Source: Acidobacteriaceae bacterium (GTDB lineage Bacteria > Acidobacteriota > Terriglobia > Terriglobales > Acidobacteriaceae). From it: a DNA stretch of 45,042 nt. Made by a program: the position numbers and the translations under genes. The DNA is taken from NCBI GenBank assembly GCA_003165075.1, contig PLSM01000167.1, forward strand, positions 35,299-80,340, given 5' to 3'. The notes beneath the pieces were generated by a model, which was given only the letters and a program-made list of their open reading frames with translations, did not search any database and was not told the DNA's origin. Positions within the stretch are counted from its first letter, which is position 1, and every line of letters starts with the position of its first letter. Below are positions 32,448 to 40,525 of this stretch, piece by piece.

Positions 32448-35312
32448 CTACTTTTGACCCGCCGCGGGCGACTTACCCGCACTTAGAAGATTGGCCAGAA
32501 GCCGATAAGATCCGGGCACTAACTCGGGTAACTGGCGATACAGTGCATAGGCGACGTAGATATAAGTTCCCTTTCCGGGATGAGTCACCAGCAGGCCGCC
32601 GCGCTGGGGATCCTGTCCGGCGTCCGCAGTCTCGGTGAGCGCTGTATAACCGGAGTCCCATGTATCGAGGAAGGAGTGCCCTCGTTCCTCGACCCAGCCG
32701 TCAAAGTCCGCTGTGCTGATGGCGTTGGGCCAGGCCAGCAGTGGGTTGGCGGGGTCCAGCAGCTTAACCGGCGCTTGCTCGTCCACTACGCGCTCGGGCA
32801 TGCGCCCCATGGACAGTGGCAGCGGAGCGGGGAAGTTGCTGCTCTGGTATTGCACGATGAGCGTTCCACCCTGGCGCACGAATTCATCCAACCGCGGTTG
32901 GACCAGCGCTAATTCGGGTCGAACCGAGTAGGCGCGGATGCCGATGATGATGACGTTCCACGCCGAGAGATCGGCGGAGGTGAGCTCGGCCGCGCGGAGC
33001 AGATGGGGTGTCACACCCATGCCTTCGATGGCATCAGGCACCAGATCGCCGGGTCCCATCACGTAACCAATGCGCAGCCCCGGCGCCAGTTTCGCATCGA
33101 TCTTGCGAGTCTTGAACTGCGCGGGTCTGTACTGGTTATAGGGCCGTAATCCGGCGTAGCCCACACTCTGCCAACCGGTCTCATAGGAGCGCCCGCCGGA
33201 GCGAGCCACGGCTTGGATGGAATAAGCTCCAGTTTCGGCAGCGGCCGGAGTGACGGAAAAGAGGATGGGCTCAGCGTCTCCGGCGCCGGCGCGATGAAAC
33301 TGTGCTTCAGCCGGGTCTGTGCGCCAGCCTGCGGGTAGATTCAGAGCGATGGTGCCTTCGGCTGCGGCTTGCGTGTGTACTGTGACGCGGACAGGCAACG
33401 CACTGCCATCGAGAGGAAGAATTCGCGCCTCGGGCTCGACGCGGACGCCAATTGCGGGCGTGACCACAAGAGGTTCATAAATGCCGCCAGGCCCAGTGAC
33501 TCGGTCGAGAGTCTGGACCACCTGGCCGATGCGAATGGGCAGGCCGTCGAAGGTGAACTCCGCCCACGCGGAAAGCGGCCAGGGCCCGAAGGAGCGCTCG
33601 CGCCATTCAGATCGAGCGACGTCGTAGTATGGCTGTTCGATGGACGGGCGAGTGAAGAAAGGCTGCGTCGGTTCAGCGTTCTCGGCGGCCTGCACTCGGA
33701 AGATGGGATCGGCGGCGAGGGCAGCGGGGTCGATGGCTGTGGCGGGCTGATCAATCTTCCAGGGGTCACCGCTGCGGCTTTCGAGCCAGACTTTTTCCAG
33801 ATGAGTTTCCGCCGTGGCCTGCGCGGCATGGACGCGGACGCGAAACTCTTCGCCGGGTGAAACGCTGCGGGGAGCCTCGTCGGCCGAATCGCCGCGAAAG
33901 CCGCCGGTCTGTGCGCGGTCTTCATTGGTCCTGAATGGGACGAGGTCCAGGCCGAGGAGATTTTGGAGTGCGGACTGGAATTGCTCGATTTTGGCGTCGA
34001 GTTCGAACAATAGGTCCGCTTTGGCTTCGGCGGGCATATTGCTTGCGGCTACTCTTGCTCGCAGTTCGAGCGTCTCGCGGTAGACGGGTGAGAGTTGGTG
34101 AGCGGACGCGGCGCCGGCGCTGCAGATGCATTTCAATGTGAATTGCTTGAGGCCTGTGTCGATCTGGCGGAGTCCGCTGACGAGCCACTCTGGCGCAGGT
34201 GCAGCCACTAGGCGAGACAGCCCTGCGATACCGGTGTCGATATTCACCCTGCTGTTGTGAAACAGACCGGTGTCGCCGGCCTTGGTGCCCGCGCCGGCCT
34301 TTGCAACCGTAGCTACTGCCCAAAGGTGATAGCGCGATGTGCCGGGTCCGCTGAGCGTGGGATTGGCGCCGCCATTCTGCGACTTCTGCTCACCCCAGCC
34401 CTGGCGCGCAATCTGCACGTAACTGCGGCCCAGCACGGGGTCCAGCGTGCCCACGGGAACTGTCACATCGGTCGAAGGCACACCGGTGATCCACTCGCCC
34501 GTGACGTAGTTGTGGAAACGGGCGGGCGCCCATTTGCCGGTGGCGTAGTCGAACATGCCCTTCTCAGTAACCGGTGCGAAAGGAACCATGGAGTAGACAG
34601 CAAGTGGCTGCCAGGGCTGCATGCCGTCTTTCAACTGCTCGGGGAAGATCGCGGGATCGCCGGCGGCCTTGAATACCTCTTGCGCAATCTCGCCGGAGAC
34701 CTGGTGCTGCCCGTGGCCATCGGTAATGCCGCCGACGAAAGTGGAGACAATGATTTGCGGCCGCTCAGAGCGCACCGCCAGCACAGCATCATAGAGCACG
34801 CGGTCATGGCTCCAGCGGGTGAAGGCCTCTTCCTGTGTCTTGGAGAATCCGAAGTCCACCTCGGTGCCCCATAGCTGCTTTGCGCCATAGAACTCACCGG
34901 CTCGCAGCAGCTCATTGGTTCGGATGATGCCCAGCGCATCGTCGCTGTCGGCAGACATGGCGTTCTGGCCGCCTTCGCCGCGATTGAGGGTGAAGAGCGT
35001 AGCGCGCACGCCCAGGCCACGGGATAGATAGGTGAGCAGCGCGCCGTCCTCGTCGTCGGGGTGGGCCACGATCATCATCACGCTGGCGGTGGTCGACAGG
35101 CGCTTGAGCGTTTGCTCCAGCGCCGCCTGGCCACGGTCTTCCGGCAACGGAAGGGCGATGTCGGCGGGCTCGGCGGAAGGAAGCGGCGCGAGCGCGGCAA
35201 CCTTGGATGCGGGTTGCTGCGCGCACAAGTTAAACGCGCCGGCGCCGGTCAGAATGATGCCCGCGAGAGACGCAACCAATGCTGTACGATGGATTCCCAG
35301 AGAACAATACAT
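32448..35312 (-). CDS. Large secreted PIG-L family deacetylase with extra C-terminal domains
   Basis: PIG-L proteins are zinc-dependent de-N-acetylases acting on glycoconjugates. The 954-residue protein has a signal peptide (about 1-32, ending NLCAQQ). The catalytic domain shows the metal motif AHPDDED near residue 83, RGEGGQNAMSAD and GHGQHQVSG with the third histidine. After about residue 320 come long beta-rich segments of ~400 residues. The C-terminal ~200 residues resemble a class-I-glutamine-amidotransferase/ThuA-like fold (WNVIIIGIRAYSVRPEL, then FVRQGGTLIVQYQ). The ATG at 35310-35312 is chosen because the signal peptide begins there; the frame is open to 35483. The APC permease gene is divergent with just 40 bp between starts. 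Substrate unknown. Confidence 0.88.
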   Translation of the reverse strand: MYCSLGIHRTALVASLAGIILTGAGAFNLCAQQPASKVAALAPLPSAEPADIALPLPEDRGQAALEQTLKRLSTTASVMMIVAHPDDEDGALLTYLSRGLGVRATLFTLNRGEGGQNAMSADSDDALGIIRTNELLRAGEFYGAKQLWGTEVDFGFSKTQEEAFTRWSHDRVLYDAVLAVRSERPQIIVSTFVGGITDGHGQHQVSGEIAQEVFKAAGDPAIFPEQLKDGMQPWQPLAVYSMVPFAPVTEKGMFDYATGKWAPARFHNYVTGEWITGVPSTDVTVPVGTLDPVLGRSYVQIARQGWGEQKSQNGGANPTLSGPGTSRYHLWAVATVAKAGAGTKAGDTGLFHNSRVNIDTGIAGLSRLVAAPAPEWLVSGLRQIDTGLKQFTLKCICSAGAASAHQLSPVYRETLELRARVAASNMPAEAKADLLFELDAKIEQFQSALQNLLGLDLVPFRTNEDRAQTGGFRGDSADEAPRSVSPGEEFRVRVHAAQATAETHLEKVWLESRSGDPWKIDQPATAIDPAALAADPIFRVQAAENAEPTQPFFTRPSIEQPYYDVARSEWRERSFGPWPLSAWAEFTFDGLPIRIGQVVQTLDRVTGPGGIYEPLVVTPAIGVRVEPEARILPLDGSALPVRVTVHTQAAAEGTIALNLPAGWRTDPAEAQFHRAGAGDAEPILFSVTPAAAETGAYSIQAVARSGGRSYETGWQSVGYAGLRPYNQYRPAQFKTRKIDAKLAPGLRIGYVMGPGDLVPDAIEGMGVTPHLLRAAELTSADLSAWNVIIIGIRAYSVRPELALVQPRLDEFVRQGGTLIVQYQSSNFPAPLPLSMGRMPERVVDEQAPVKLLDPANPLLAWPNAISTADFDGWVEERGHSFLDTWDSGYTALTETADAGQDPQRGGLLVTHPGKGTYIYVAYALYRQLPELVPGSYRLLANLLSAGKSPAAGQK

Positions 35313-35352
35313 ACTTCTCGTCAGTGTACAATCCGTGCAGCACTGCTGCTTA

Positions 35353-36789
35353 ATGATCCCTTCCTCATCCATCTCCGGCAACGCAACAAAAGACACAAGC
35401 GGATCTCTTGAGAGGCGCATCGGACTGCGCTCCGCGGTTTTGTTCAACATGCTGGAGATGATCGGCGTGGGGCCCTTTATCACGCTGCCCCTGGTGATTG
35501 CGGCGGCGGGCTACCGGCTCTCCGTGTGGGCGTGGCTGCTGGGCGCGGCCATCGCCGTGGCCGATGGGTTGGTGTGGGCCGAACTGGGCGCGGCCTTTCC
35601 GCGTGCCGGTGGATCGTACGCATTCCTGCGCGAGATCTACGGCCCCGACCGCGCCGGCAATTGGCTGAGCTTTCTTTACGTGTGGCAGTTGAGCTTTTCC
35701 GCGCCGCTGTCGATTGCTTCAGGTTGCATCGGGCTGTCGAGCTTTCTGGCGTGGTTCTGGCCGGGGCTGGACGGGGCGCCGATTGCCGCGCTGCCGGCAC
35801 TGCACTACGCAAACTTTGCCGCGGCCGCGGCGTGCCTGCTGGTGACCTGGCTGTTGTATCGCAGGCTCAGTGTAGTGACGGGTACGGCCTGGGTGCTATT
35901 TGTGGGGGTGCTTGCGGCGCTCGCGGGAGTGATCGCTTCAGGCTTTGCCCATGCGGCGGCAACAGGCGGCTGGCATATGCCGGCATCCCCGACGCTGTCG
36001 GTTGGGGTCGCGCTGGGCGGTTTGGCGCAGGCGACGCTGATCACCACTTACGACTATTGGGGCTACTACAACATCACGTTTCTCGGCAGCGAAGTGCGGG
36101 ACCCGGAAAAGACGATTCCGCGCGCGATTCTGCTGTCGGTGCTTTTTGTTTCGACTCTCTATGTGCTGATGAACCTGGCTGCGCTGCCTTCAATGCGCGA
36201 TGCTGCGGCGCACGTGGCAGAGAGCGCCACGATGCGCGTGCAATTAGTCGCGGAGATTGCGCGGTCTGCATTCGGCACGTGGGCCGGATACACGATTGCG
36301 GCGCTGGTGATGTGGACGGCGTTCGCTTCAGTGTTTTCGCTGCTGCTGGGCTACTCGCGCGTGCCGTATGCGGCAGCACAGAGCGGGAACTATTTTCGTT
36401 TTCTGGCGGCTGTTCATCCTCGACATGGCATTCCGCATCGATCGCTGGTTGCACTGGGCCTGGTGGCCTCGGGGTTCTGCTTTTTCAGCCTGCAGCAGGT
36501 GATTACGATGCTGGTGGTTACGCGCATCCTGCTGCAGTTCTTTTTGCAGCACGTGGGCGTAATGGTGTTGAGGGTGCAAAGGCCGGAGCTGAAGCGGCCT
36601 TTTCGCATTCCGCTGTATCCGCTGCCTCCCTTGGCGGCGATGGCGGGATTTGCGTTCATCCTGGTGAATCGCAGTCATGCGCTGAGCGGACTGGCGGTGG
36701 CGGCGGCCATTGCATCGAGCGGAACGCTGATCTATCTTGTCCGGGCAAAAAGGCTGGGGCAATGGCCGTTTGCGGCGGCCTTGCGCTGA
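35353..36789 (+). CDS. APC-superfamily amino acid permease
   Basis: The 478-residue inner-membrane protein has about 12 hydrophobic helices of the amino acid-polyamine-organocation fold. The unwound first helix reads FNMLEMIGVGPFITLPLVI, and helix 3 starts AFPRAGGSYAFLREIYG, the conserved family loop. The mid-protein stretch TYDYWGYYNITFLGSEVRDP is also conserved, with LGYSRVPYAAAQ in the later half. The ATG at 35353 is selected. The frame is open upstream but there it would overlap the PIG-L gene. The 40 bp between the two divergent starts leaves little room for promoters, so the true start or the promoter may lie inside one of the coding regions. Substrate not predictable. Confidence 0.9.
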   Translation: MIPSSSISGNATKDTSGSLERRIGLRSAVLFNMLEMIGVGPFITLPLVIAAAGYRLSVWAWLLGAAIAVADGLVWAELGAAFPRAGGSYAFLREIYGPDRAGNWLSFLYVWQLSFSAPLSIASGCIGLSSFLAWFWPGLDGAPIAALPALHYANFAAAAACLLVTWLLYRRLSVVTGTAWVLFVGVLAALAGVIASGFAHAAATGGWHMPASPTLSVGVALGGLAQATLITTYDYWGYYNITFLGSEVRDPEKTIPRAILLSVLFVSTLYVLMNLAALPSMRDAAAHVAESATMRVQLVAEIARSAFGTWAGYTIAALVMWTAFASVFSLLLGYSRVPYAAAQSGNYFRFLAAVHPRHGIPHRSLVALGLVASGFCFFSLQQVITMLVVTRILLQFFLQHVGVMVLRVQRPELKRPFRIPLYPLPPLAAMAGFAFILVNRSHALSGLAVAAAIASSGTLIYLVRAKRLGQWPFAAALR

Positions 36790-37222
36790 TACCCCCCTCC
36801 CCCTATTCTGTGCGGAAATTCTTGATCTTAATGGACTTAGCCAATAGGGGCGGCGCTAAATTATTGAAAGCATTGGAGTTGTCCGCAGAATCTTCTCAGG
36901 AAAGGACTTACAGCGCCTGTTTGGGGGTGAGGTCTGTGCCGCCTTTTCTATCTCCACCTCGATAGTGCAGGAAGCCGAGGAAATGATCTGCAAAGCAATC
37001 GAGCTCTCTTCGAGGGATGAAGAGCAACGAGGTATTCCGTGGGGCTGAGTCCGATCGATACTTTATGGACAAATGCGAGGCGCAAGCCATCCCAGGTCTC
37101 AAAAGCGAATCCTCACCCCAGCGACGAAGACCTGTCATCGGGGATCCCGAGACCTGGGGCACCCATTTTCGTGCTCTGTTCCGATCGTTAAGATATGGGC
37201 CACCCGTCGGACTCGATCACAA
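36790..37222. other. 433-bp gap: inverted repeat, dispersed repeat, no convincing gene
   Basis: The gap between the permease and the toxin-antitoxin pair (both genes end here) holds three things. First, an inverted repeat CCCCTATT (36800-36807) and AATAGGGG (36843-36850). Second, a minus-strand open frame (36908-37162) with a protein-like stretch FIPRRELDCFADHFLGFL but no start or SD; it could be a gene remnant. Third, the dispersed repeat with GACCTGGGGCACCCATTT (37151-37168). I see no RNA gene and no strong terminator. Confidence 0.6.
37151..37205. repeat. Dispersed intergenic repeat, ACCTGGGGCACCCA type
   Basis: The 18-base word GACCTGGGGCACCCATTT (37151-37168) recurs exactly at 42622-42639. 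In both places a second block reading (A/C)(T/C)(A/C)TGGGCCACCCG lies nearby (here 37193-37205, there about 42546-42558), with block order swapped. It matches a sequence type common between genes in acidobacteria, from general knowledge. Confidence 0.6.
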
Positions 37223-37588
37223 TCAGGCAGCGGCGCGCGTATCTCGCGATTTCTTCTTTGCCGCTCGTACAGGCTTTTTCTCGGTGATGGAGAGGCGCAA
37301 GCCCACGGTCTTGAGAACGGCGACCAACGTCTTGAGAGTCGGATTACCTTTCGGAGAGAGTGCTCGATAAAGAGACTCTCTGCTGATGCCGGCGGCGGCC
37401 GCAACTACGCCGAGACCGCCATAAGCTTCGGCGACAGAACGCAACGCGAGCAGGCCGCCGGCGCGCTCTTGGGGATTGTCGAGCGATTCCATGGCGACTT
37501 TCAGGTATTCAATAGCGAGCTCGCGGTCGGAGCGAAGTTGCTCGATCTCCCATGGATGGTAGGGTGCACCTGCCTTGTACTTTCTCAT
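37223..37588 (-). CDS. XRE-type antitoxin of a HigBA-like pair
   Basis: This 121-residue protein neutralises the toxin encoded just upstream and probably represses the operon. It belongs to the 'putative addiction module antidote' group (TIGR02684-like). The first 45 residues wrap the toxin (PWEIEQLRSDRELAIEYLKVA). A helix-turn-helix follows (GLGVVAAAAGISRESLYRALS), then NPTLKTLVAVLKTVGLRLSI, and the tail is basic (KKPVRAAKKKSRDTRAAA). The strong SD AAGGAGG precedes the ATG at 37586-37588, and its start overlaps the toxin stop by four bases. The toxin-before-antitoxin order is the HigBA arrangement. Confidence 0.9.
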   Translation of the reverse strand: MRKYKAGAPYHPWEIEQLRSDRELAIEYLKVAMESLDNPQERAGGLLALRSVAEAYGGLGVVAAAAGISRESLYRALSPKGNPTLKTLVAVLKTVGLRLSITEKKPVRAAKKKSRDTRAAA

Positions 37589-37905
37589 GCCTGCCTCCTT
37601 TTCCAGTCGGCCCAAAACTGCTTGGCGCGCTGAATATCCTTCTTCTGGCTTGCCTTGTCTCCCCCGCAAAGCAGAATGACCCATTCATTTCCTGATCGGC
37701 CGCAGTAGACGCGGAATCCCGCTCCGACATGAATCCTAAGCTCGAGTACACCCTCACCGACGGGAGCGCAATCGCCGAGATTGCCTGCTTCAACCTGCCG
37801 CAGACGAGTAAGAATTCTGGCATGGGCGACTTTATCCCGCAAGTCCGATAGCCACTCTTTGAACGGGGACCGTCCCTCCGCTTGCTCGTACAGGATCAGT
37901 TCCAT
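37585..37905 (-). CDS. RelE/HigB-like mRNA interferase toxin
   Basis: The 106-residue protein belongs to the 'addiction module killer protein' group of the RelE superfamily (TIGR02683-like), whose members cleave mRNA, usually on the ribosome. Visible signatures are SPFKEWLSDLRDKVAHARILTRL at the N-terminus (split by a turn), then GVLELRIHVGAGFRVYCGR, with the basic/Tyr active-site region, WVILLCGGDKASQKKDIQRA, and the final helix WADWKRRQ. The gene leads the operon and overlaps the antitoxin by four bases. The frame is intact and no decay is seen. A palindrome 12 bp upstream of its ATG is the probable operator. Confidence 0.92.
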   Translation of the reverse strand: MELILYEQAEGRSPFKEWLSDLRDKVAHARILTRLRQVEAGNLGDCAPVGEGVLELRIHVGAGFRVYCGRSGNEWVILLCGGDKASQKKDIQRAKQFWADWKRRQA

Positions 37906-37916
37906 TGCGCAGTAAG

Positions 37917-37934
37917 TGTAGCATAAAAGCTACA
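37917..37934 (-). promoter_or_regulatory. Palindromic operator of the HigBA-like operon
   Basis: A perfect six-base inverted repeat, TGTAGC (37917-37922) and GCTACA (37929-37934), with an AT-only six-base spacer, lies 12 bp before the toxin ATG. On the minus strand it contains the AT-rich words TTTTAT and TACACT, plausible -10 elements, so antitoxin binding here would block transcription. Such overlap is typical of type II toxin-antitoxin operons. Confidence 0.72.
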
Positions 37935-38053
37935 AACGCCAGCACGGAGGTAATTTGGGAGCACAATTCCAGCTTCTAACTAATCCAGTTTTTTACCGGT
38001 GCATAGGGTAATGAACCACGCCGCGACCGCCCAAAGTCCTGGGAGGGAGGCCA

Positions 38054-38383
38054 CTAAGATCGAAACATCAGACCGATTCGAAAAAGCTTATAGCGAGGTG
38101 TACGACGATAAAATACGATATCGACGATCCAGCCGGCCGTGTAGCACAAGTTTGCCATCACGCCGAAAGCGATCGGAAGAGCAATCAGTCCCATTGGTTC
38201 TTCGAAATCGACTCCCGGTTTGACCGCCAACGGTCCTACGAAGATGACGAGAGAAAGCGTAACCAATCCAGTCAAACCAACCAAGACGTTATAGCGGATT
38301 CGGTGGATTTCCCACCAGCGAATGATCCCGCTACGCGACATCTCCTTGCTTTTCTCGAACGGACTGTCGGCTGTCCAGATCAT
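38054..38383 (-). CDS. Small membrane protein of unknown function
   Basis: The 109-residue frame encodes two or three hydrophobic helices (YNVLVGLTGLVTLSLVIFV; GLIALPIAFGVMANLCYTAG; WIVDIVF), preceded by the basic, Trp-rich segment SGIIRWWEIHRIRYN and ending in a basic tail (RRTPRYKLFRIGLMF). The order suggests a two-pass protein with cytoplasmic ends. The start may be M15 at 38339-38341, next to AAGGAG but too close to it, or the ATG at 38381-38383. It ends a minus-strand run downstream of mqnC (27 bp from the mqnC stop) and may be its last gene. I do not recognise a family. Confidence 0.65.
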   Translation of the reverse strand: MIWTADSPFEKSKEMSRSGIIRWWEIHRIRYNVLVGLTGLVTLSLVIFVGPLAVKPGVDFEEPMGLIALPIAFGVMANLCYTAGWIVDIVFYRRTPRYKLFRIGLMFRS

Positions 38384-38410
38384 GAGGCTTCGGATTCCAA
38401 TATCTTCCGC

Positions 38411-39457
38411 TCAGTTCAAGAACATCGTCCGATACAGGGTGTCGCGCTGGACGGGCTTGAAACCGGCGTCGCGGATGATGCGGCGTAGCTCTTCCTCGGT
38501 GGTGCAGTTACTGGTGCCCGCGGCTTTGACCACATTCTCCTCTAACATCACGGAACCTACATCGTTGCCGCCGAAGTGGAGGCCTAACTCCAGCACCTTC
38601 AAACCCTGAGTTACCCAGCTAGCTTGCACGTTTTCGATGTTATCGAGATAGAGACGCGAGATAGCCAGCACTTTAAGATATTCAACACTAGTGGCTTCTT
38701 CCCAGCCACGGCCGCCGAGCGCTGTGTTGTGGGGTTGGAAGCTCCAGGGGATGAAGGCCGTGAATCCGCCGGTCTCTTCCTGCAGGCGGCGCACCACCTC
38801 GAAGTGATTGATGCGCTGTTCGAAGGTCTCGCCCACGCCGAACATCATGGTGGCAGTGGTGCGCATGCCGAGTTGATGGGCCATGCGATGGACGCTGACC
38901 CAATCCTCGGTGTTGCACTTGAGGCGGGCGATGCGCTGGCGGACGTCGTCGTCCAGAATTTCAGCGCCGCCACCGGGGATGGAATCGAGGCCGGCGTCGC
39001 GCAGACGGATGATGGTGTCGCGCAGGCTCAGATCAGAATATTTGGCAATGGCCAATACCTCAGATGCGGTAAGGCAATGCAGCCAGATCTGCGGAAAGCG
39101 CTGCTTGATACCGCTGAAGAGGCGCTCGAACCAATCAATCTTGAGGTCGGGATGGATGCCGCCTTGCATCAGCACGCCGGTGCCGCCCATCTCCAGCGTT
39201 TCGGCGATCTTCTCGTAGATCTTCTCGAATTCGAGGATGTAGCCCTCTTCCGACCGGGGTCCCTTGAGCGGCCGGTAGAAGGCGCAGAAGGTGCAGTACT
39301 CGGTGCAGAAGTTGGTGTAGTTGATGTTGCGGTCGATGATGTAGGTGACCACGCCCTCGGGGTGCAGGCGGCGGCGCACGGCGTCGGCCTCAAAACCCAG
39401 GCCGATCAGGTCAGGGGAGCGGAAGTAGTCAAGGGCCTGTTGGCGGGCAAGGGGCAT
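38411..39457 (-). CDS. mqnC: Cyclic dehypoxanthine futalosine synthase MqnC (radical SAM)
   Basis: MqnC forms the spiro carbon skeleton in the futalosine pathway to menaquinone. The 348-residue protein carries the radical SAM cluster motif C-T-E-Y-C-T-F-C near residue 52, preceded by YIIDRNINYTNFC. Then come GGTGVLMQGGIHPDL, LDSIPGGGAEILDD and TTATMMFGVGET. The length and GGGAEI match MqnC and distinguish it from CofH and MqnE, though CofH is related. No other mqn gene is present here. It precedes the small membrane protein and follows two microproteins and cytochrome c on the same strand, a possible respiratory operon. Cys sites and length are intact. Confidence 0.92.
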   Translation of the reverse strand: MPLARQQALDYFRSPDLIGLGFEADAVRRRLHPEGVVTYIIDRNINYTNFCTEYCTFCAFYRPLKGPRSEEGYILEFEKIYEKIAETLEMGGTGVLMQGGIHPDLKIDWFERLFSGIKQRFPQIWLHCLTASEVLAIAKYSDLSLRDTIIRLRDAGLDSIPGGGAEILDDDVRQRIARLKCNTEDWVSVHRMAHQLGMRTTATMMFGVGETFEQRINHFEVVRRLQEETGGFTAFIPWSFQPHNTALGGRGWEEATSVEYLKVLAISRLYLDNIENVQASWVTQGLKVLELGLHFGGNDVGSVMLEENVVKAAGTSNCTTEEELRRIIRDAGFKPVQRDTLYRTMFLN

Positions 39458-39503
39458 AGTTTGATTCTACCAATTTGCGGGTTCAGGGCAGGAACGGGCG
39501 GCG

Positions 39504-39659
39504 TTACTTGCCCTTGGTCTTGCGAAAGAGGAAGAGTCCCCGGCTCTGCACCGGGTCGCGGCGGGTGCGCGAGAGGTTGGAGGCGGTGGAGATGCCGCTG
39601 AACAGGACGAAGAAATCCCAGAACGCGCGGAGAAAGTTTTTCCGGTTTGCTGTGGCCAT
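39504..39659 (-). CDS. 51-residue microprotein upstream of mqnC
   Basis: An ATG at 39657-39659 opens a 51-codon frame ending 47 bp before the mqnC start. An AAGGTG ribosome-binding site precedes it. The peptide begins MATANRKNFLRAFWDFFVLFSGI, split by no break but with a clear hydrophobic, aromatic core (residues 9-23), then a basic second half with RTRRDP and FLFRKTKGK. The pattern suits a small membrane-associated peptide. It is too short for family assignment. Its position within a minus-strand run supports translation. Confidence 0.6.
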   Translation of the reverse strand: MATANRKNFLRAFWDFFVLFSGISTASNLSRTRRDPVQSRGLFLFRKTKGK

Positions 39660-39771
39660 GGGGGAAACACCTTACCGGCAAAGAACCGGCGCATTCATTC
39701 ATCTATTCGAGCAGGAAAGGCTGTTGCCGGTTGCATGTTTTTTCCGGTTCGGCAGTTGAGGCGGCGATGCG

Positions 39772-39897
39772 CTACTTGGCAACGTTGGGCTTGGCAGGCG
39801 GCTTTTTTGCGGTCTGCGGCTTCTTTGCCGGGCTGGAGACGCCCATGCTCATCAGGAAGAAACCGAGACCCTTGCGCAGGGAGTCGAGTACGCTCAT
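39772..39897 (-). CDS. 41-residue microprotein with Lys/Pro/Ala tail
   Basis: A 41-codon frame with ATG at 39895-39897 and the SD AAAGGA about nine bases upstream. The first half (MSVLDSLRKGLGFFLMSMG) is an amphipathic or membrane-binding helix. The second half is a Lys/Pro/Ala repeat (PAKKPQTAKKPPAKPNVAK), like a histone-H1-type or linker tail. It lies 49 bp after the cytochrome c stop and before the 51-residue gene, on the same strand. No family recognised. Confidence 0.6.
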   Translation of the reverse strand: MSVLDSLRKGLGFFLMSMGVSSPAKKPQTAKKPPAKPNVAK

Positions 39898-39946
39898 GAT
39901 TCCGATCCTTTCCAAACCCTTGAAGACTCAGCCATCTGCATCGCGC

Positions 39947-40525
39947 CTATTTGCCGGGGGCCGGGGCGTTGTGGGCGGCAGCCACAGGCGCGGCTGGGGC
40001 CGGGGAACCACGGAGGATGCCAAGCGCGGCGGGCGGCAGGGGCTTGTTGGCGTTGGCCAGCAGCAGGCTCACCTGCCACACTTCGGCATCGGTCAACTGG
40101 CTTTTGAAGGCCGGCATGCCCGTGAGCCGGAGTCCATTGGCAACTTTCCAGTAGGTTTCTCCAGGCGGATCGTCGCTCACGCCCACCACGTCGCCGCTGG
40201 GATGTTTTTCCCAGAGTTGGGGGGCATCGGGGTACATGCTGGCGCCCATGGCGGCCGGCTTTTCGTGAAGTCCATGGCAGAAAGCGCACTTTTCAGCGTA
40301 AATGTGGGCTCCGGCCAGAAGATTTCGCTCATCGACCTGGATGGGTGGGTTGCCGATCATTTCGCGGTCAATGCGCGCGTGGAGGGGAATTCCGACGATC
40401 TGGCCTTCGTACGGAAAGGGCTTGTCGGCGACAGCCACGGGTACCTTGCCGTACATAAACCAGGCCGCCACAGCGAAAGGGGTGAGTACGACTGCAAGGA
40501 TCATCCCAAACAGGACACGAGACAT
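39947..40525 (-). CDS. Membrane-anchored monoheme cytochrome c
   Basis: The 192-residue protein is an electron carrier on the outer face of the cytoplasmic membrane. It has an N-terminal anchor or signal (about 3-26, VLFGMILAVVLTPFAVAAWF), one heme site C-A-F-C-H near residue 80, and the axial Met in GLRLTGMPAFKSQLTDAEVW, followed by the closing helix VSLLLANANK. The C-terminal tail is rich in Ala and Pro. The class is c-type with a single heme, resembling cytochrome c subunits of alternative complexes or of sugar/alcohol dehydrogenases. No oxidase or dehydrogenase gene is next to it. It could share a transcript with the microproteins and mqnC. Confidence 0.9.
   Translation of the reverse strand: MSRVLFGMILAVVLTPFAVAAWFMYGKVPVAVADKPFPYEGQIVGIPLHARIDREMIGNPPIQVDERNLLAGAHIYAEKCAFCHGLHEKPAAMGASMYPDAPQLWEKHPSGDVVGVSDDPPGETYWKVANGLRLTGMPAFKSQLTDAEVWQVSLLLANANKPLPPAALGILRGSPAPAAPVAAAHNAPAPGK

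Noticed and set aside
32430..32468. CCCGCGGC / GCCGCGGG inverted repeat between the convergent CDF-like and PIG-L genes
   Set aside because: The right arm lies inside the PIG-L coding end and there is no T-run; could be a weak two-way terminator but support is thin.
35526..36965. 479-residue plus-strand frame inside the permease gene
   Set aside because: Frame-shifted reading of the permease; Gly/Arg/Cys-rich with no membrane helices.
37017..37633. Plus-strand frames opposite the antitoxin gene
   Set aside because: The minus strand has the toxin-antitoxin pair with SD and ATGA overlap; these frames are compositional artefacts.
38624..39601. 325-residue plus-strand open frame opposite mqnC
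   Set aside because: Shadow; mqnC has its radical SAM motif on the minus strand.
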